From assembly GCF_003697165.2 (NCBI RefSeq), contig NZ_CP033092.2:3968001-4032000 (forward strand): DNA of 64,000 bases, read 5' to 3'. Below the pieces are notes generated by a model that was not told the DNA's origin, did not search any database, and was given only the letters and a program-made list of their open reading frames with translations. The translations under genes and the position numbers were made by a program. Numbering within the stretch: the first letter of the stretch is position 1; the number at the start of each line of letters is the position of its first letter. Positions 38,973 to 49,916 of the stretch are shown one piece after another. The DNA comes from Escherichia coli DSM 30083 = JCM 1649 = ATCC 11775. GTDB lineage: Bacteria; Pseudomonadota; Gammaproteobacteria; Enterobacterales; Enterobacteriaceae.

Positions 38973-39905
38973 TTAGTTTTCCAGTACTCGTGCGCCCGCC
39001 GTATCCAGCCGGCAAATATGAACAAAACCTTCCTGATTTTGCAGGTAGTTTTTACCCAACCAGTCGGCAACGCGCTGGGCGGTATCCGGCTTGTCACACA
39101 GAGCGAACAAAGTCGGGCCGGAGCCGGAGATACCGCTCGCTACCGCGCCGATTTCCGCAACCGCCTGCCGCGCCTGCCGGAAGCCTGGCAGTAACCGTTC
39201 ACGGTAGGGTTCAGCGATAACATCTTTCATCAGCTTCGCGGCAAGCTCAGGCTGACGGGAATAGCAGGCGTGAATGAAGCCTGCCAGATGTCGCCCGTGC
39301 GCAATGCAATCCTGGCGGCGATACTGCGCCGGTAAAATAGCCCTGGCTTCTGCCGTCGAGACTTTAATCCCCGGATACGCCAGCACCCACAGCCACTCAT
39401 CAAACCCTGGCACTTGCTGACTGATGATGTCGTTTTCTTCAATCATCAACTGCATACCACCAAGAAAACACGGTGCCACGTTGTCGTAATGAATGCTGCC
39501 GGAGATACGCCCTTCCAACTCGCCCATCAAAGCCAGCAAACGAGTGTCATTAAGCGGCTTGCCGCAGTGTTCATTCATCGCCATCAGCGCCGCGACCACT
39601 GAACAGGCGCTGGAGCCTAAGCCCGAACCGATCGGCATATTCTTTTCCAGAGTCATCGCCACTGGAATTTGCTTGCCAAGCTCCTGGCAAAAACGCTCCC
39701 AGCACTGATAAACGATATTTTCCCGTGGCTCTGACGGCAGCTTATCGGCAAAGCGTCCGAGGTTGTTGAGACTGAATGTCTCTGCCGCCTCAACCGTGAC
39801 TACATCTCCGAGCAATGCACCATCAACAGGTGTCACCGCCGCCCCGAGCACATCAAACCCGACGCTCATATTGGCACTGGAAGCCGGGGCATAAACTTTA
39901 ACCAT
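38973..39905 (-). CDS. thrB: ThrB, homoserine kinase
   Basis: 310 residues, GHMP kinase superfamily. The ATP-binding motif [12 protein letters not shown] is near residues 91-102; the N-terminal [12 protein letters not shown] and the C-terminal [11 protein letters not shown] motifs are also present. It is one base downstream of thrA and directly abuts thrC. Confidence 0.98.
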
Positions 39906-39906
39906 G

Positions 39907-42369
39907 TCAGACTCCTAACTTCCATGAGAGGGTACGTAGCAGATCAGCAAAGACACCGGCAGCTGTAACGTCATTGCCCGCACCATATCCGCGCAGTACC
40001 AACGGCAGCGGCTGATAATAGTGGCTATAGAAGGCCAGGGCGTTTTCGCCATTTTTCACTTTGAACAGCGGATCATTACCATCCACTTCGGCAATCTTCA
40101 CGCGGCAGACGCCATCTTCATCAATATTGCCAACATAGCGCAAAACTTTTCCTTCATCACGGGCCTTCGCCACACGCGCGGCAAAGAGATCGTCGAGCTG
40201 TGACAGATTCGCCATAAAAGCGGCGACATCACCCTCGGCGTTAAACTCTGCGGGCAGCACAGGTTCAATTTCAATATCCGCCAGCTCCAGTTCACGTCCC
40301 GTTTCACGAGCGAGAATCAATAGCTTACGCGCCACATCCATACCAGAAAGATCATCTCGCGGGTCCGGTTCGGTATAACCCATTTCCCGCGCCAGTGTGG
40401 TCGCCTCGGAGAAACTCATGCCTTCGTCTAACTTGCCGAAGATATAAGAAAGCGAACCTGAAAGAATGCCGGAGAACTTCATCAATTCATCACCAGCATT
40501 GAGCAGATTTTGCAGGTTCTCGATAACCGGTAATCCAGCCCCAACGTTGGTGTCATAGAGGAATTTACGCCGCGATTTTTCCGCCGCATAACGCAACTGA
40601 TGGTAGTAATCCATCGACGAGGTGTTGGCCTTTTTGTTCGGCGTAACAACGTGGAAACCTTCGCGCAGGAAGTCGGCATATTGATCCGCCACTGCCTGGC
40701 TGGAAGTACAGTCAACAATGACCGGGTTCAGCAGATGATATTCTTTCACGAGGCGAATTAAGCGCCCGAGATTAAACGGCTCTTTGGCTTGCGCCAGTTC
40801 TTCCTGCCAGTTTTCCAGATTAAGGCCATGTACATTGGTGAGCAGTGCCTTCGAGTTAGCAACACCGCAGACACGTAAGTCGATATGTTTATTCTTCAAC
40901 CAGCTTTGCTGACGCTTCAGTTGCTCCAGCAGCGCACCGCCAACGCCACCGACGCCAATCACAAACACTTCGATAACCTGATCGGTATTGAACAGCATCT
41001 GATGAGTAACGCGCACGCCAGTGGTCGCATCATCGTTATTGACCACGACAGAGATTGAGCGTTCAGAAGATCCCTGAGCAATGGCGACAATGTTGATATT
41101 GGCGCGGGCCAGCGCGGCAAAGAATTTCGCCGAGATCCCACGTAAGGTGCGCATACCATCACCTACCACCGAGATAATGGCCAGCCGTTCCGTCACCGCC
41201 AACGGCTCCAGTAAGCCTTCTTTCAGTTCCAGGTAGAACTCTTCCTGCATTGCCCGTTCAGCTCGCACACAGTCGCTTTGCGGAACGCAGAAACTGATAC
41301 TGTATTCGGAAGATGATTGCGTAATCAGCACCACGGAAATACGGGCGCGTGACATCGCTGCAAAGACGCGCGCCGCCATGCCAACCATCCCTTTCATCCC
41401 CGGGCCGGAAACGCTGAACATTGCCATGTTATTCAGATTGGAAATGCCCTTGACCGGTAATTCGTCTTCATCACGGCTGGCACCAATGAGCGTACCTGGA
41501 GCTTGAGGATTTCCGGTATTTTTAATCAGGCAAGGGATCTGAAACTGGGCGATGGGGGTGATGGTGCGGGGGTGAAGAACTTTAGCGCCGAAGTAAGAAA
41601 GCTCCATCGCTTCCTGATAGGACATCGACTTCAACAACCTCGCATCGGGCACCTGACGCGGATCGCAGGTATAAACACCGTCAACATCCGTCCAGATCTC
41701 GCAACAATCGGCGCGTAAACAGGCCGCCAGCACCGCAGCGGAGTAGTCGGAACCGTTGCGTCCCAGAACCACCAGCTCGCCTTTTTCATTACCGGCAGTG
41801 AAACCAGCCATCAGCACCATGTGGTCAGCCGGAATGCGGCTTGCCGCAATACGGCGGGTGGACTCAGCAATATCAACGGTAGATTCGAGGTAATGCCCCA
41901 CTGCAAGCAGTTTTTCGACCGGATCGATAACGGTAACGTTGTGACCACGCGCTTCTAACACGCCGGCCATAATGGCGATCGACATTTTCTCGCCACGGCA
42001 AATCAGCGCAGCGTTGATGCTATCCGGGCACTGCCCCAACAAACTAATGCCATGCAGGACATGTTTTATTTGGGCAAATTCCTGGTCGACGAAAGTTTTC
42101 AATTGTGCCAGCGGAAATCCCGGCTGGGCGGCGGCGAGTCCCGTCAGAAGTTCGGCAAAAATACGTTCGGCATCGCTGATATTGGGTAAAGCATCTTGGC
42201 CGCTAATGGTTTTTTCAATCATCGCTACCAGATGGTTGGTAATTTTGGCGGGGGCAGAGAGGACGGTCGCCACCTGCCCCTGCCTGGCATTGCTTTCCAG
42301 AATATCGGCAACCCGCAGAAAACGTTCTGCATTTGCCACTGATGTACCGCCGAACTTCAACACTCGCAT
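39907..42369 (-). CDS. thrA: ThrA, aspartokinase I/homoserine dehydrogenase I
   Basis: 820 residues from the ATG at 42369. The N-terminal aspartokinase domain starts [17 protein letters not shown]. Paired ACT regulatory domains (about 315-460) mediate threonine inhibition. The C-terminal homoserine dehydrogenase (about 465-820) has the GVGGVGGAL nucleotide motif. A longer frame to 42411 would run through the attenuator hairpin and is not the real start. Expression is controlled by thrL attenuation. Confidence 0.98.
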
Positions 42370-42395
42370 GGTTGTTACCTCGTTACCTTTGGTCG

Positions 42396-42431
42396 AAAAA
42401 AAAGCCCGCACTGTCAGGTGCGGGCTTTTTT
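42396..42431 (-). terminator. thr operon attenuator
   Basis: AAAAAAAGCCCGCA and TGCGGGCTTTTTT form a strong, symmetric hairpin between thrL and thrA, followed by a T-run on the minus strand. Ribosome position on the Thr/Ile-rich leader decides whether it forms. Confidence 0.92.
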
Positions 42432-42449
42432 CTGTGTTTCCTGTACGCG

Positions 42450-42518
<69 letters not shown>

Positions 42519-42728
42519 TGTTGTGTACTCTGTAATTTTTATCTGTCTGTGCGCTATGCCTATATTGGTTAAAGTATTTAGTGACCTAAGTCAATAAAAT
42601 TTTAATTTACTCACGGCAGGTAACCAGTTCAGAAGCTGCTATCAGACACTCTTTTTTTAATCCACACAGAGACATATTGCCCGTTGCAGTCAGAATGAAA
42701 AGCTGAAAATCACTTACTAAGGCGTTTT

Positions 42729-43415
42729 TTATTTGGTGATATTTTTTTCAATATCATGCAGCAAACGGTGCAACATTGCCGTGTCTCGTTGCTCTAAAAG
42801 CCCCAGGCGTTGTTGTAACCAGTCGACCAGTTTTATGTCATCTGCCACTGCCAGAGTCGTCAGCAATGTCATGGCTCGTTCGCGTAAAGCTTGCAGTTGA
42901 TGTTGGTCTGCCGTTGTGTCACTTTTCGCCGGTTGTTGTATTAATGTTGCTAATTGATAGCAATAGACCATCACTGCCTGCCCCAGATTGAGCGAAGGAT
43001 AATCCGCCACCATCGGCACACCAGTAAGAACGTCAGCCAACGCTAACTCTTCGTTAGTCAGCCCGGAATCTTCGCGACCAAACACCAGAGCGGCATGGCT
43101 CATCCATGAAGATTTTTCCTCTAACAGCGGCACCAGTTCTACTGGCGTAGCGTAGTAATGATATTTCGCCCGACTGCGCGCAGTGGTGGCAACAGTGAAA
43201 TCGACATCGTGTAACGATTCAGCTAGTGTCTTGAAAACTTTAATATTATCAATAATATCACCAGATCCATGTGCGACCCAACGGGCGACTGGCTCCAAGT
43301 GTGCCTGACTATCAACAATCCGCAGTTCGCTAAAACCCATCGTTTTCATTGCCCGCGCCGCTGCCCCAATATTTTCTGCTCTGGCGGGTGCAACCAGAAT
43401 AATCGTTATACGCAT
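42729..43415 (-). CDS. yjtD: YjtD (LasT), SpoU/TrmH-family RNA methyltransferase
   Basis: 228 residues from the ATG at 43415. SPOUT fold: N-terminal VAPARAENIGAAARAMKTMG and C-terminal cofactor-binding blocks LVFGREDSGLTNEE and PSLNLGQAV, which are the three SpoU motifs. It resembles TrmJ-type tRNA 2'-O-methyltransferases; its own target is not established. It lies upstream of thrL on the same strand in K-12 orientation terms. Confidence 0.9.
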   Translation of the reverse strand: MRITIILVAPARAENIGAAARAMKTMGFSELRIVDSQAHLEPVARWVAHGSGDIIDNIKVFKTLAESLHDVDFTVATTARSRAKYHYYATPVELVPLLEEKSSWMSHAALVFGREDSGLTNEELALADVLTGVPMVADYPSLNLGQAVMVYCYQLATLIQQPAKSDTTADQHQLQALRERAMTLLTTLAVADDIKLVDWLQQRLGLLEQRDTAMLHRLLHDIEKNITK

Positions 43416-43814
43416 ATTGCCACTCTTCTTGACCAAATAACCGCGAACAGGGTGATCATTGTCAACTTATTACGCGTTGCGAATTTACAAATTCTTAACG
43501 TAAGTCGCAGGAAAAGCCCTTTGCTTAGCTTAAAAAAAGCTAAACTATTTCCTGACTGTACTAACGATTGAATTGTTAAAAAATGCTACATATCCTTCTG
43601 TTTACTTAGGATAATTTTATAAAAAATAAATCTCGATAATTGGATTCACCACGTTTATTAGTTGTATGAAGCAACTAGTTGGATTATTAAAATAATGTGA
43701 CGAAAGCTAGCATTTAGATACGATCATTTCATCAAACTGTTAACGTGCTACAATTGAACTTGATATATGTCAACGAAGCGTAGTTTTATTGGGTGTCCTG
43801 CCCCTCTTAGCCTG
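43416..43814. other. Gene-free stretch between yjtD and yjjY
   Basis: About 400 bp, strongly AT-rich, holding the yjtD promoter by position. No frame with recognisable features and no clear hairpin terminator was seen. Confidence 0.5.
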
Positions 43815-43955
43815 TTATATTGCTGTTAAAATGGTTAGGATGACAGCCGTTTTTGACACTGTCGGGTCCTGAGGGAAAGTACCCACGACCAAGCTAATGA
43901 TGTTGTTGACGTTGATGGAAAGTGCATCAAGAACGCAATTACGTACTTTAGTCAT
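43815..43955 (-). CDS. yjjY: YjjY, small uncharacterised protein
   Basis: 46 codons from the ATG at 43955, starting MTKVRNCVLDALSINVNN, the same as the annotated K-12 YjjY. It reads away from arcA and lies within the DNA that carries the long arcA upstream control region, so conservation may partly be regulatory. The C-terminus is hydrophobic (AVILTILTAI). Function is unknown. Confidence 0.5.
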   Translation of the reverse strand: MTKVRNCVLDALSINVNNIISLVVGTFPQDPTVSKTAVILTILTAI

Positions 43956-44050
43956 GTTACGCCGATCATGTTAATTTGCAGCATGCATCAGGCAGGTCAG
44001 GGACTTTTGTACTTCCTGTTTCGATTTAGTTGGCAATTTAGGTAGCAAAC

Positions 44051-44767
44051 ATGCAGACCCCGCACATTCTTATCGTTGAAGACGAGTTGGTAACACGCAA
44101 CACGTTGAAAAGTATTTTCGAAGCGGAAGGCTATGATGTTTTCGAAGCGACAGATGGCGCGGAAATGCATCAGATCCTCTCTGAATATGACATCAACCTG
44201 GTGATCATGGATATCAATCTGCCGGGTAAGAACGGTCTTCTGTTAGCGCGTGAACTGCGCGAGCAGGCGAATGTTGCGTTGATGTTCCTGACTGGCCGTG
44301 ACAACGAAGTCGATAAAATTCTCGGCCTCGAAATCGGTGCAGATGACTACATCACCAAACCGTTCAACCCGCGTGAACTGACTATTCGTGCACGCAACCT
44401 GCTGTCCCGTACCATGAATCTGGGTACTGTCAGCGAAGAACGTCGTAGCGTTGAAAGCTACAAGTTCAATGGTTGGGAACTGGACATCAACAGCCGTTCG
44501 TTGATCGGCCCTGATGGCGAGCAGTACAAGCTGCCGCGCAGCGAGTTCCGCGCCATGCTTCACTTCTGTGAAAACCCAGGCAAAATTCAGTCCCGTGCTG
44601 AACTGCTGAAGAAAATGACCGGCCGTGAGCTGAAACCGCACGACCGTACTGTAGATGTGACGATCCGCCGTATTCGTAAACATTTCGAATCTACGCCGGA
44701 TACGCCGGAAATCATCGCCACCATTCACGGTGAAGGTTATCGCTTCTGCGGTGATCTGGAAGATTAA
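44051..44767 (+). CDS. arcA: ArcA, response regulator of aerobic respiration control
   Basis: 238 residues, OmpR/PhoB class. The receiver domain (1-120) has phosphoacceptor Asp54 in VIMDINLPG and Lys in YITKPFNP. The C-terminal winged helix (about 135-235) contains [15 protein letters not shown]. It is phosphorylated by ArcB under low oxygen and represses TCA and respiratory genes. It has a long upstream region (43956-44050 and beyond), consistent with several promoters. Confidence 0.98.
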
Positions 44768-44785
44768 TCGGCTTTACCACCGTCA

Positions 44786-44818
44786 ATAAAAACGGCGCTT
44801 TTTAGCGCCGTTTTTATT
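44786..44818. terminator. Bidirectional arcA/creD terminator
   Basis: AAAAACGGCGCT and AGCGCCGTTTTT form a perfect hairpin with A- and T-tracts on both sides between the convergent arcA and creD ends. Confidence 0.92.
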
Positions 44819-44826
44819 TTTCTACC

Positions 44827-46179
44827 TTATTTCCAGATACGTAATTCATCGTCCATGGTAACTTCTTTACTGGCTTTCATTTTCGGCAGTGAAAACGCAT
44901 ACCAGTCGATATTACGGGTCACAAACATCATGCCGGCCAGCGCCACCACCAGCACACTGGTTCCCAACAACAGCGCGCTATCGGCAGAGTTGAGCAGTCC
45001 CCACATCACACCATCCAGCAACAACAGCGCGAGGGTAAACAACATGCTATTACGCCAGCCTTTCAATACCGCCTGCAAATAAATACCGTTCATTAACGCC
45101 CCAATCAGACTGGCGATTATCCATGCCACGGTAAAACCGGTATGTTCAGAAAGCGCCAGCAAGAGCAAATAAAACATCACCAATGAAAGCCCCACCAGCA
45201 AATATTGCATTGGGTGTAAACGTTGCGCGGTGAGCGTTTCAAAAACAAAGAATGCCATAAAAGTCAGCGCAATCAGCAGAATGGCGTACTTAGTCGCCCG
45301 GTCCGTTAATTGGTATTGATCGGCTGGCGTCGTCACTGCGACGCTAAACGCGGGGAAGTTTTCCCAGCCGGTATCATTGCCTGAAGCAAAACGCTCACCG
45401 AGATTATTAGCAAACCAGCTACTTTGCCATTGCGCCTGAAAACCTGACTCGCTAACTTCCCGTTTGGCTGGTAGAAAATCACCTAAAAAACTGGGATGCG
45501 GCCAGTTGCTGGTTAAGGTCATTTCGCTATAACGCCCGCCAGGCACCACAGAAAGATCGCCGGTACCGCTTAAATTCAGCGCCACATTCAGCTTCAGGTT
45601 CTGCTTGCGCCAGTCCCCTTCGGGTAAAGGGATATGCACGCCCTGCCCGCCTTGCTCTAACCCGGTGCCGGGTTCAATGGTCAGCGCCGTACCGTTAACT
45701 TCAGGCGCTTTCACCACACCAATACCACGCGCATCCCCGACGCTAATCACAATAAATGGCTTGCCTAAGGTGATATTTGGCGCGTCGAGTTCGCTAAGAC
45801 GCGAAACATCGAAATCGGCTTTTAGCGTTAAATCACTGTGCCAGACCTGACCGGTATAGATGCCTATCTTGCGTTCTTCCACATTCTGATTGCCATCAAC
45901 CATCAATGACTCAGGTAACCAAAAATGAATAAAACTTCGTTTCCGCTCCACGGTTTTATCGTCTTCCTGCACCGTATAAAGCTCGGTCACAGGAATAGCG
46001 ATGAGCGGCCCAACGAGTTTTTGCGGCCCGCTGGTACTTTGGCGAATCACATCTTCCACATCGCTACGGTAATCGGCACGTTCGACAATCACCTGCCGAA
46101 TCAGCATTATCGGAATCAACAACAGCAATACTGCACCAAACAAGGTGGTCATTTTCCAGAACAGGGGGGATTTCAACAT
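44827..46179 (-). CDS. creD: CreD, inner-membrane protein of the Cre regulon
   Basis: 450 residues. It has one N-terminal membrane anchor (about 10-28), a large periplasmic domain (about 30-295) and a cluster of five or six transmembrane helices at 300-435, the CreD family layout. Its function is not settled; in other bacteria it affects envelope integrity and beta-lactam response. It is CreB-controlled, and a CreB tag lies just upstream (46241-46256). Confidence 0.95.
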   Translation of the reverse strand: MLKSPLFWKMTTLFGAVLLLLIPIMLIRQVIVERADYRSDVEDVIRQSTSGPQKLVGPLIAIPVTELYTVQEDDKTVERKRSFIHFWLPESLMVDGNQNVEERKIGIYTGQVWHSDLTLKADFDVSRLSELDAPNITLGKPFIVISVGDARGIGVVKAPEVNGTALTIEPGTGLEQGGQGVHIPLPEGDWRKQNLKLNVALNLSGTGDLSVVPGGRYSEMTLTSNWPHPSFLGDFLPAKREVSESGFQAQWQSSWFANNLGERFASGNDTGWENFPAFSVAVTTPADQYQLTDRATKYAILLIALTFMAFFVFETLTAQRLHPMQYLLVGLSLVMFYLLLLALSEHTGFTVAWIIASLIGALMNGIYLQAVLKGWRNSMLFTLALLLLDGVMWGLLNSADSALLLGTSVLVVALAGMMFVTRNIDWYAFSLPKMKASKEVTMDDELRIWK

Positions 46180-46236
46180 AGTCTTCTCCTTTGCAATGAC
46201 AGCAGGATACGAAGGCTATGTGGGAAGAATTTGAAG

Positions 46237-47661
46237 CTATGTGAAGTGACGGTGAAGTCGAAGCGAGGCCAGCACGCCACCTTCCTGCACGTTGCGCAGC
46301 GTGACTTCGCCGTTAAACAAACGGGCGACCTCACTGACAAACGCCAACCCCAGACCGCTGCTTTTTTGCCCATTTGCACGCGGCAAAGAGTAAAAGCGTT
46401 CAAAAATACGTGACAGCGCGTAGTCAGGAATCCCACTACCGGTATCCAGCACCTTAAGGGTGACGTATTCCTGATCCACTTCGGCGCTTAGCGTTATGCA
46501 ACCGCTCTCGGGAGTAAAATCGATGGCGTTATCCAGTAAATTCCCCAGCGCCTGCTCCAGTAACGCCGGTTCAGAAGCAACGTTAACCTCAGTAGGCATA
46601 ACATGCAAAGTGATGTTTTTTTCTGCCAACTGCACGGTGCGCGCTTCGCTGACGCGGCGAAATAATGCCGCCACATCAACAGCAGTCAGAACGACTTCCT
46701 GACGATTCTCCAGTCTTGCCTGGCGTAGTAACGTTTCCACCAGTGCCTGCATTCGCGCATTTTGCGTCAGAATGTTGTCGGTAAAACGAGCCACCACTTC
46801 CGGCGGCGGACCTTCGCGTAAAATTTCCGCCGCGCCACGAATCGCCGCCAGTGGGCTTTTTAGCTCATGAGTTAACGCATAAACATACTGCTCAATATAG
46901 TTTTTCCCTTCCAGCTTCACGCGCATACTTTCCAGCGCCTGCGCGAGTTTACGCAACTCGCTACTACCGAGATCGGGGAGAGGAACGGGCTTATTGTCAG
47001 TGACGGAATCAGCATAGCGAGTGAGCCTGGCAATAGAGCGGTTGATCCACCAAACCATGCCTGCGCCAATCACCAGTGCAATCCCCAACAAAATGGCGCT
47101 GGCCCATAAAATTCGCCGCTCGCTACGCTTAATGACCGGAGCCATCGCCGCGTTCGGTTTGCCTACGCTCAAAACGCCAATAAGCCGCGAGCCGTCCATA
47201 ATCGGCGCGGCAACATACATCACAGAACTTTCGGGATCGGCAGGATTTTGCAACGTGCTGCGCGCACCATACTGACCACGCAACGTTAGCCAGACGTCAT
47301 TCCAGCGCGAATAATCCTGTCCAACGGCTTTATTTGCCGAATCGAACAATACTTTGCCCTGCGCATCGGTCATATAGACATGATATTCGTTGCGCACTTT
47401 GTTAATGCCACCGATATTGGCGCGAAACGGGCGATGTTGTAGCTGATTAAACGCCTGCGCCAGTTGCCCATGCGTTGGGTCCCCAGAGAGCAAATCGGGA
47501 CGCGCCAGCTCCGCCAGCAACGTTGCGGTGTCGATTAACGTCCCCTCGGTTGCTCTTCGCACGCCCGGTTTAACTTCTTTGACAAAAATAGCCAGTACGA
47601 ACCAGGCCGCCACCGCCACCAGTAAAAAATAGCCCAGCAACAACCGCATGCCGATACGCAT
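46237..47661 (-). CDS. creC: CreC, sensor histidine kinase
   Basis: 474 residues. Transmembrane segments lie at about 8-27 and 185-207 around a periplasmic sensor domain. A HAMP-like segment follows, then the H box with His265 in ALTHELKSPL and the HATPase domain with N and G boxes (NLLDNAIDF, DTGSGIP, GLGLAF). It phosphorylates CreB in response to growth or carbon state. It overlaps creB by one base. Confidence 0.97.
   Translation of the reverse strand: MRIGMRLLLGYFLLVAVAAWFVLAIFVKEVKPGVRRATEGTLIDTATLLAELARPDLLSGDPTHGQLAQAFNQLQHRPFRANIGGINKVRNEYHVYMTDAQGKVLFDSANKAVGQDYSRWNDVWLTLRGQYGARSTLQNPADPESSVMYVAAPIMDGSRLIGVLSVGKPNAAMAPVIKRSERRILWASAILLGIALVIGAGMVWWINRSIARLTRYADSVTDNKPVPLPDLGSSELRKLAQALESMRVKLEGKNYIEQYVYALTHELKSPLAAIRGAAEILREGPPPEVVARFTDNILTQNARMQALVETLLRQARLENRQEVVLTAVDVAALFRRVSEARTVQLAEKNITLHVMPTEVNVASEPALLEQALGNLLDNAIDFTPESGCITLSAEVDQEYVTLKVLDTGSGIPDYALSRIFERFYSLPRANGQKSSGLGLAFVSEVARLFNGEVTLRNVQEGGVLASLRLHRHFT
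46241..46256 (-). promoter_or_regulatory. CreB-binding tag upstream of creD
   Basis: On the minus strand TTCAC-N6-TTCAC, exactly the described cre tag, lies about 60 bp before creD and overlaps the last codons of creC. It provides CreB-dependent creD transcription separate from creABC. Confidence 0.85.
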
Positions 47662-48350
47662 TACAGGCCCCTCAGGCTATATCCCATGCCGCGATGAGTA
47701 TTAATCGGTGAAAGATCGGGGTTGATGGCGCGCAGCTTGGCACGCAGCGTTTTAATGTGGGTATCGACGGTGCGATCGTAGGTGTCCTGCGCATCTTCCC
47801 ACACGCTATCCATCAGTTGCTGGCGGGACCAGACGCGGCCCGGCGACTTGAGTAACGTCTTCAGCAATAAAAACTCATACCGCGTCAGCGTTAATGGCGT
47901 GTCAAACCAGCTGATCTGCGCCGCAGGTTCATTCAATTCAAAATGACCAATACGGATAACGGGAGACGGAGTCGAGAACTTCTTCACCCGACGCAGTAAG
48001 GTGCGCACTCTGGCGCACACTTCGCGAGGTGAAAACGGTTTAGCCACGTAGTCGTCAGCGCCAATTTCCAGCCCAAGCAGGCGATCGACCTCTTCACTTC
48101 GGGCCGTCAGGAACAGTACAGGTAACGCCGGATGGAGCGCCAGTAACTGGCGGCACAATTCAAAGCCGCTGATATCAGGCAAACCAACATCGAGAATCAT
48201 GACATCGGGAACCTGCTGGCGAGCTTTATCCAGCACTGGCAAGCCTCGCTCAAAGACCTCGACGTCAAAACCTTCCTGTTGCAACATGTAGACCAGCGTA
48301 TCGGCTATCCCTTGCTCGTCTTCGACTAACCAGACCGTTTCCCGTTGCAT
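47661..48350 (-). CDS. creB: CreB, response regulator
   Basis: 229 residues, OmpR/PhoB class. The receiver has Asp54 in MILDVGLPD and Lys in YVAKPFSP; the C-terminal winged helix has RTVDTHIKTLRAK. Partner of CreC. It is 12 bp downstream of creA and overlaps creC. Confidence 0.97.
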   Translation of the reverse strand: MQRETVWLVEDEQGIADTLVYMLQQEGFDVEVFERGLPVLDKARQQVPDVMILDVGLPDISGFELCRQLLALHPALPVLFLTARSEEVDRLLGLEIGADDYVAKPFSPREVCARVRTLLRRVKKFSTPSPVIRIGHFELNEPAAQISWFDTPLTLTRYEFLLLKTLLKSPGRVWSRQQLMDSVWEDAQDTYDRTVDTHIKTLRAKLRAINPDLSPINTHRGMGYSLRGL

Positions 48351-48362
48351 AAATCGCCTCTG

Positions 48363-48836
48363 TTATTGCCGCCACGGCATGACAGGAACCGCGCTAATCG
48401 CGTTTTTCGGCGAACCTTCTACAACTTTGTCGGAGTAAGCCAGATAAGCGAGCGCGTTGCGTTTAGCGTCATAAAAGCGCACGACCTGTAACGACTTAAA
48501 GACCAGGGACGTGCGTTTTTTGAATACTACCTCGCCCTGAGCTTTGCCGTTTTTAATACGATCCGACAATTCAATCGGCCCGACTTGTTGACAAGAAATG
48601 GCCGCATCGGAGGTATCTTCTGCCAGGCCCAATCCCCCTTTAATACCACCGGTTTTCGCCCGGCTCACATAACAGGTGACATTTTTCACATCGGGATCGT
48701 CAAAGGCTTCAACAACAATTTTGTGATCCGGGCCGATCATTTTAAATACGGTGTCGACCGAACCAATCTCTTCTGCATGAGCCAATGGCCCCAGCATTAT
48801 CAGGCTTAAAGACAGGATTAAATGCTTGTATTTCAT
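48363..48836 (-). CDS. creA: CreA, periplasmic protein
   Basis: 157 residues with a signal peptide (about 1-21, AHA|EE). The mature part has cysteines that could pair (in NVTCYVS and AISCQQV). Function is unknown. It is the first gene of creABC(D). The rob gene is divergent. Confidence 0.95.
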
Positions 48837-49046
48837 ATCGTTACCATTTTTATCTATTACACGAGCAATTAGTTCGTCACGGTAAATAACATATTGATTA
48901 AGAACAAAATCTCAATACTTTTATTTCCGTCAAGACCTAAAACATACTCGACTAAGAAAAAAACACTGAATGCTAAAACAGCAAAAAATGCTATTATCCA
49001 ATTACCTGATGTCAGGTGCTCGTTGTTGAAAGGATGAGGATATTTT

Positions 49047-49916
49047 ATGGATCAGGCCGGCATTATTCGCGACCTTTTAATCTGGCTGGAAGGTCATCTG
49101 GATCATCCCCTGTCGCTCGACAATGTAGCGGCGAAAGCAGGTTATTCCAAGTGGCACTTACAGAGAATGTTTAAAGATGTCACTGGCCATGCTATTGGCG
49201 CGTATATTCGTGCTCGTCGTTTGTCGAAATCGGCGGTCGCACTACGCCTGACTGCGCGTCCGATTCTGGACATCGCGCTGCAATACCGCTTCGACTCTCA
49301 ACAGACATTTACCCGCGCTTTCAAGAAGCAGTTTGCCCAGACTCCTGCACTTTACCGCCGTTCTCCTGAATGGAGCGCCTTTGGTATTCGCCCGCCGCTG
49401 CGTCTGGGTGAATTCACTATGCCAGAGCACAAATTTGTCACCCTGGAAGATACGCCGCTGATTGGTGTTACCCAGAGCTACTCCTGTTCGCTGGAGCAAA
49501 TCTCTGATTTCCGCCATGAAATGCGCTACCAGTTCTGGCACGATTTTCTCGGCAACTCGCCAACCATTCCACCAGTGCTTTACGGTTTGAACGAAACACG
49601 TCCGAGCCAGGATAAAGACGACGAACAAGAGGTGTTCTACACCACCGCGTTAGCTCAGGATCAGGCAGATGGCTATGTACTGACTGGGCATCCGGTGATG
49701 TTGCAGGGCGGCGAATATGTGATGTTTACCTATGAAGGTCTGGGAACCGGCGTGCAGGAGTTTATCCTGACGGTATACGGAACGTGCATGCCAATGCTTA
49801 ACTTGACGCGCCGTAAAGGTCAGGATATTGAGCGATACTACCCGGCAGAAGATGCCAAAGCGGGAGATCGCCCAATTAATCTGCGCTGTGAACTGCTGAT
49901 TCCGATCCGTCGTTAA
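49047..49916 (+). CDS. rob: Rob, AraC/XylS-family transcription activator
   Basis: 289 residues. The N-terminal DNA-binding domain (about 8-106) has two helix-turn-helix motifs (LSLDNVAAKAGYSKWHLQRMF and ARPILDIALQYRFDSQQTF). A C-terminal GyrI-like ligand-binding domain follows (about 120-289). It activates the mar/sox/rob regulon, including acrAB and micF, in response to bile salts and fatty acids. Its stop overlaps the end of convergent gpmB by 4 bp. Confidence 0.98.
   Translation: MDQAGIIRDLLIWLEGHLDHPLSLDNVAAKAGYSKWHLQRMFKDVTGHAIGAYIRARRLSKSAVALRLTARPILDIALQYRFDSQQTFTRAFKKQFAQTPALYRRSPEWSAFGIRPPLRLGEFTMPEHKFVTLEDTPLIGVTQSYSCSLEQISDFRHEMRYQFWHDFLGNSPTIPPVLYGLNETRPSQDKDDEQEVFYTTALAQDQADGYVLTGHPVMLQGGEYVMFTYEGLGTGVQEFILTVYGTCMPMLNLTRRKGQDIERYYPAEDAKAGDRPINLRCELLIPIRR

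Noticed and set aside
42370..42411. A 14-codon N-terminal extension of thrA
   Set aside because: It would start inside the attenuator hairpin; the ATG at 42369 has the expected ribosome site and N-terminus.
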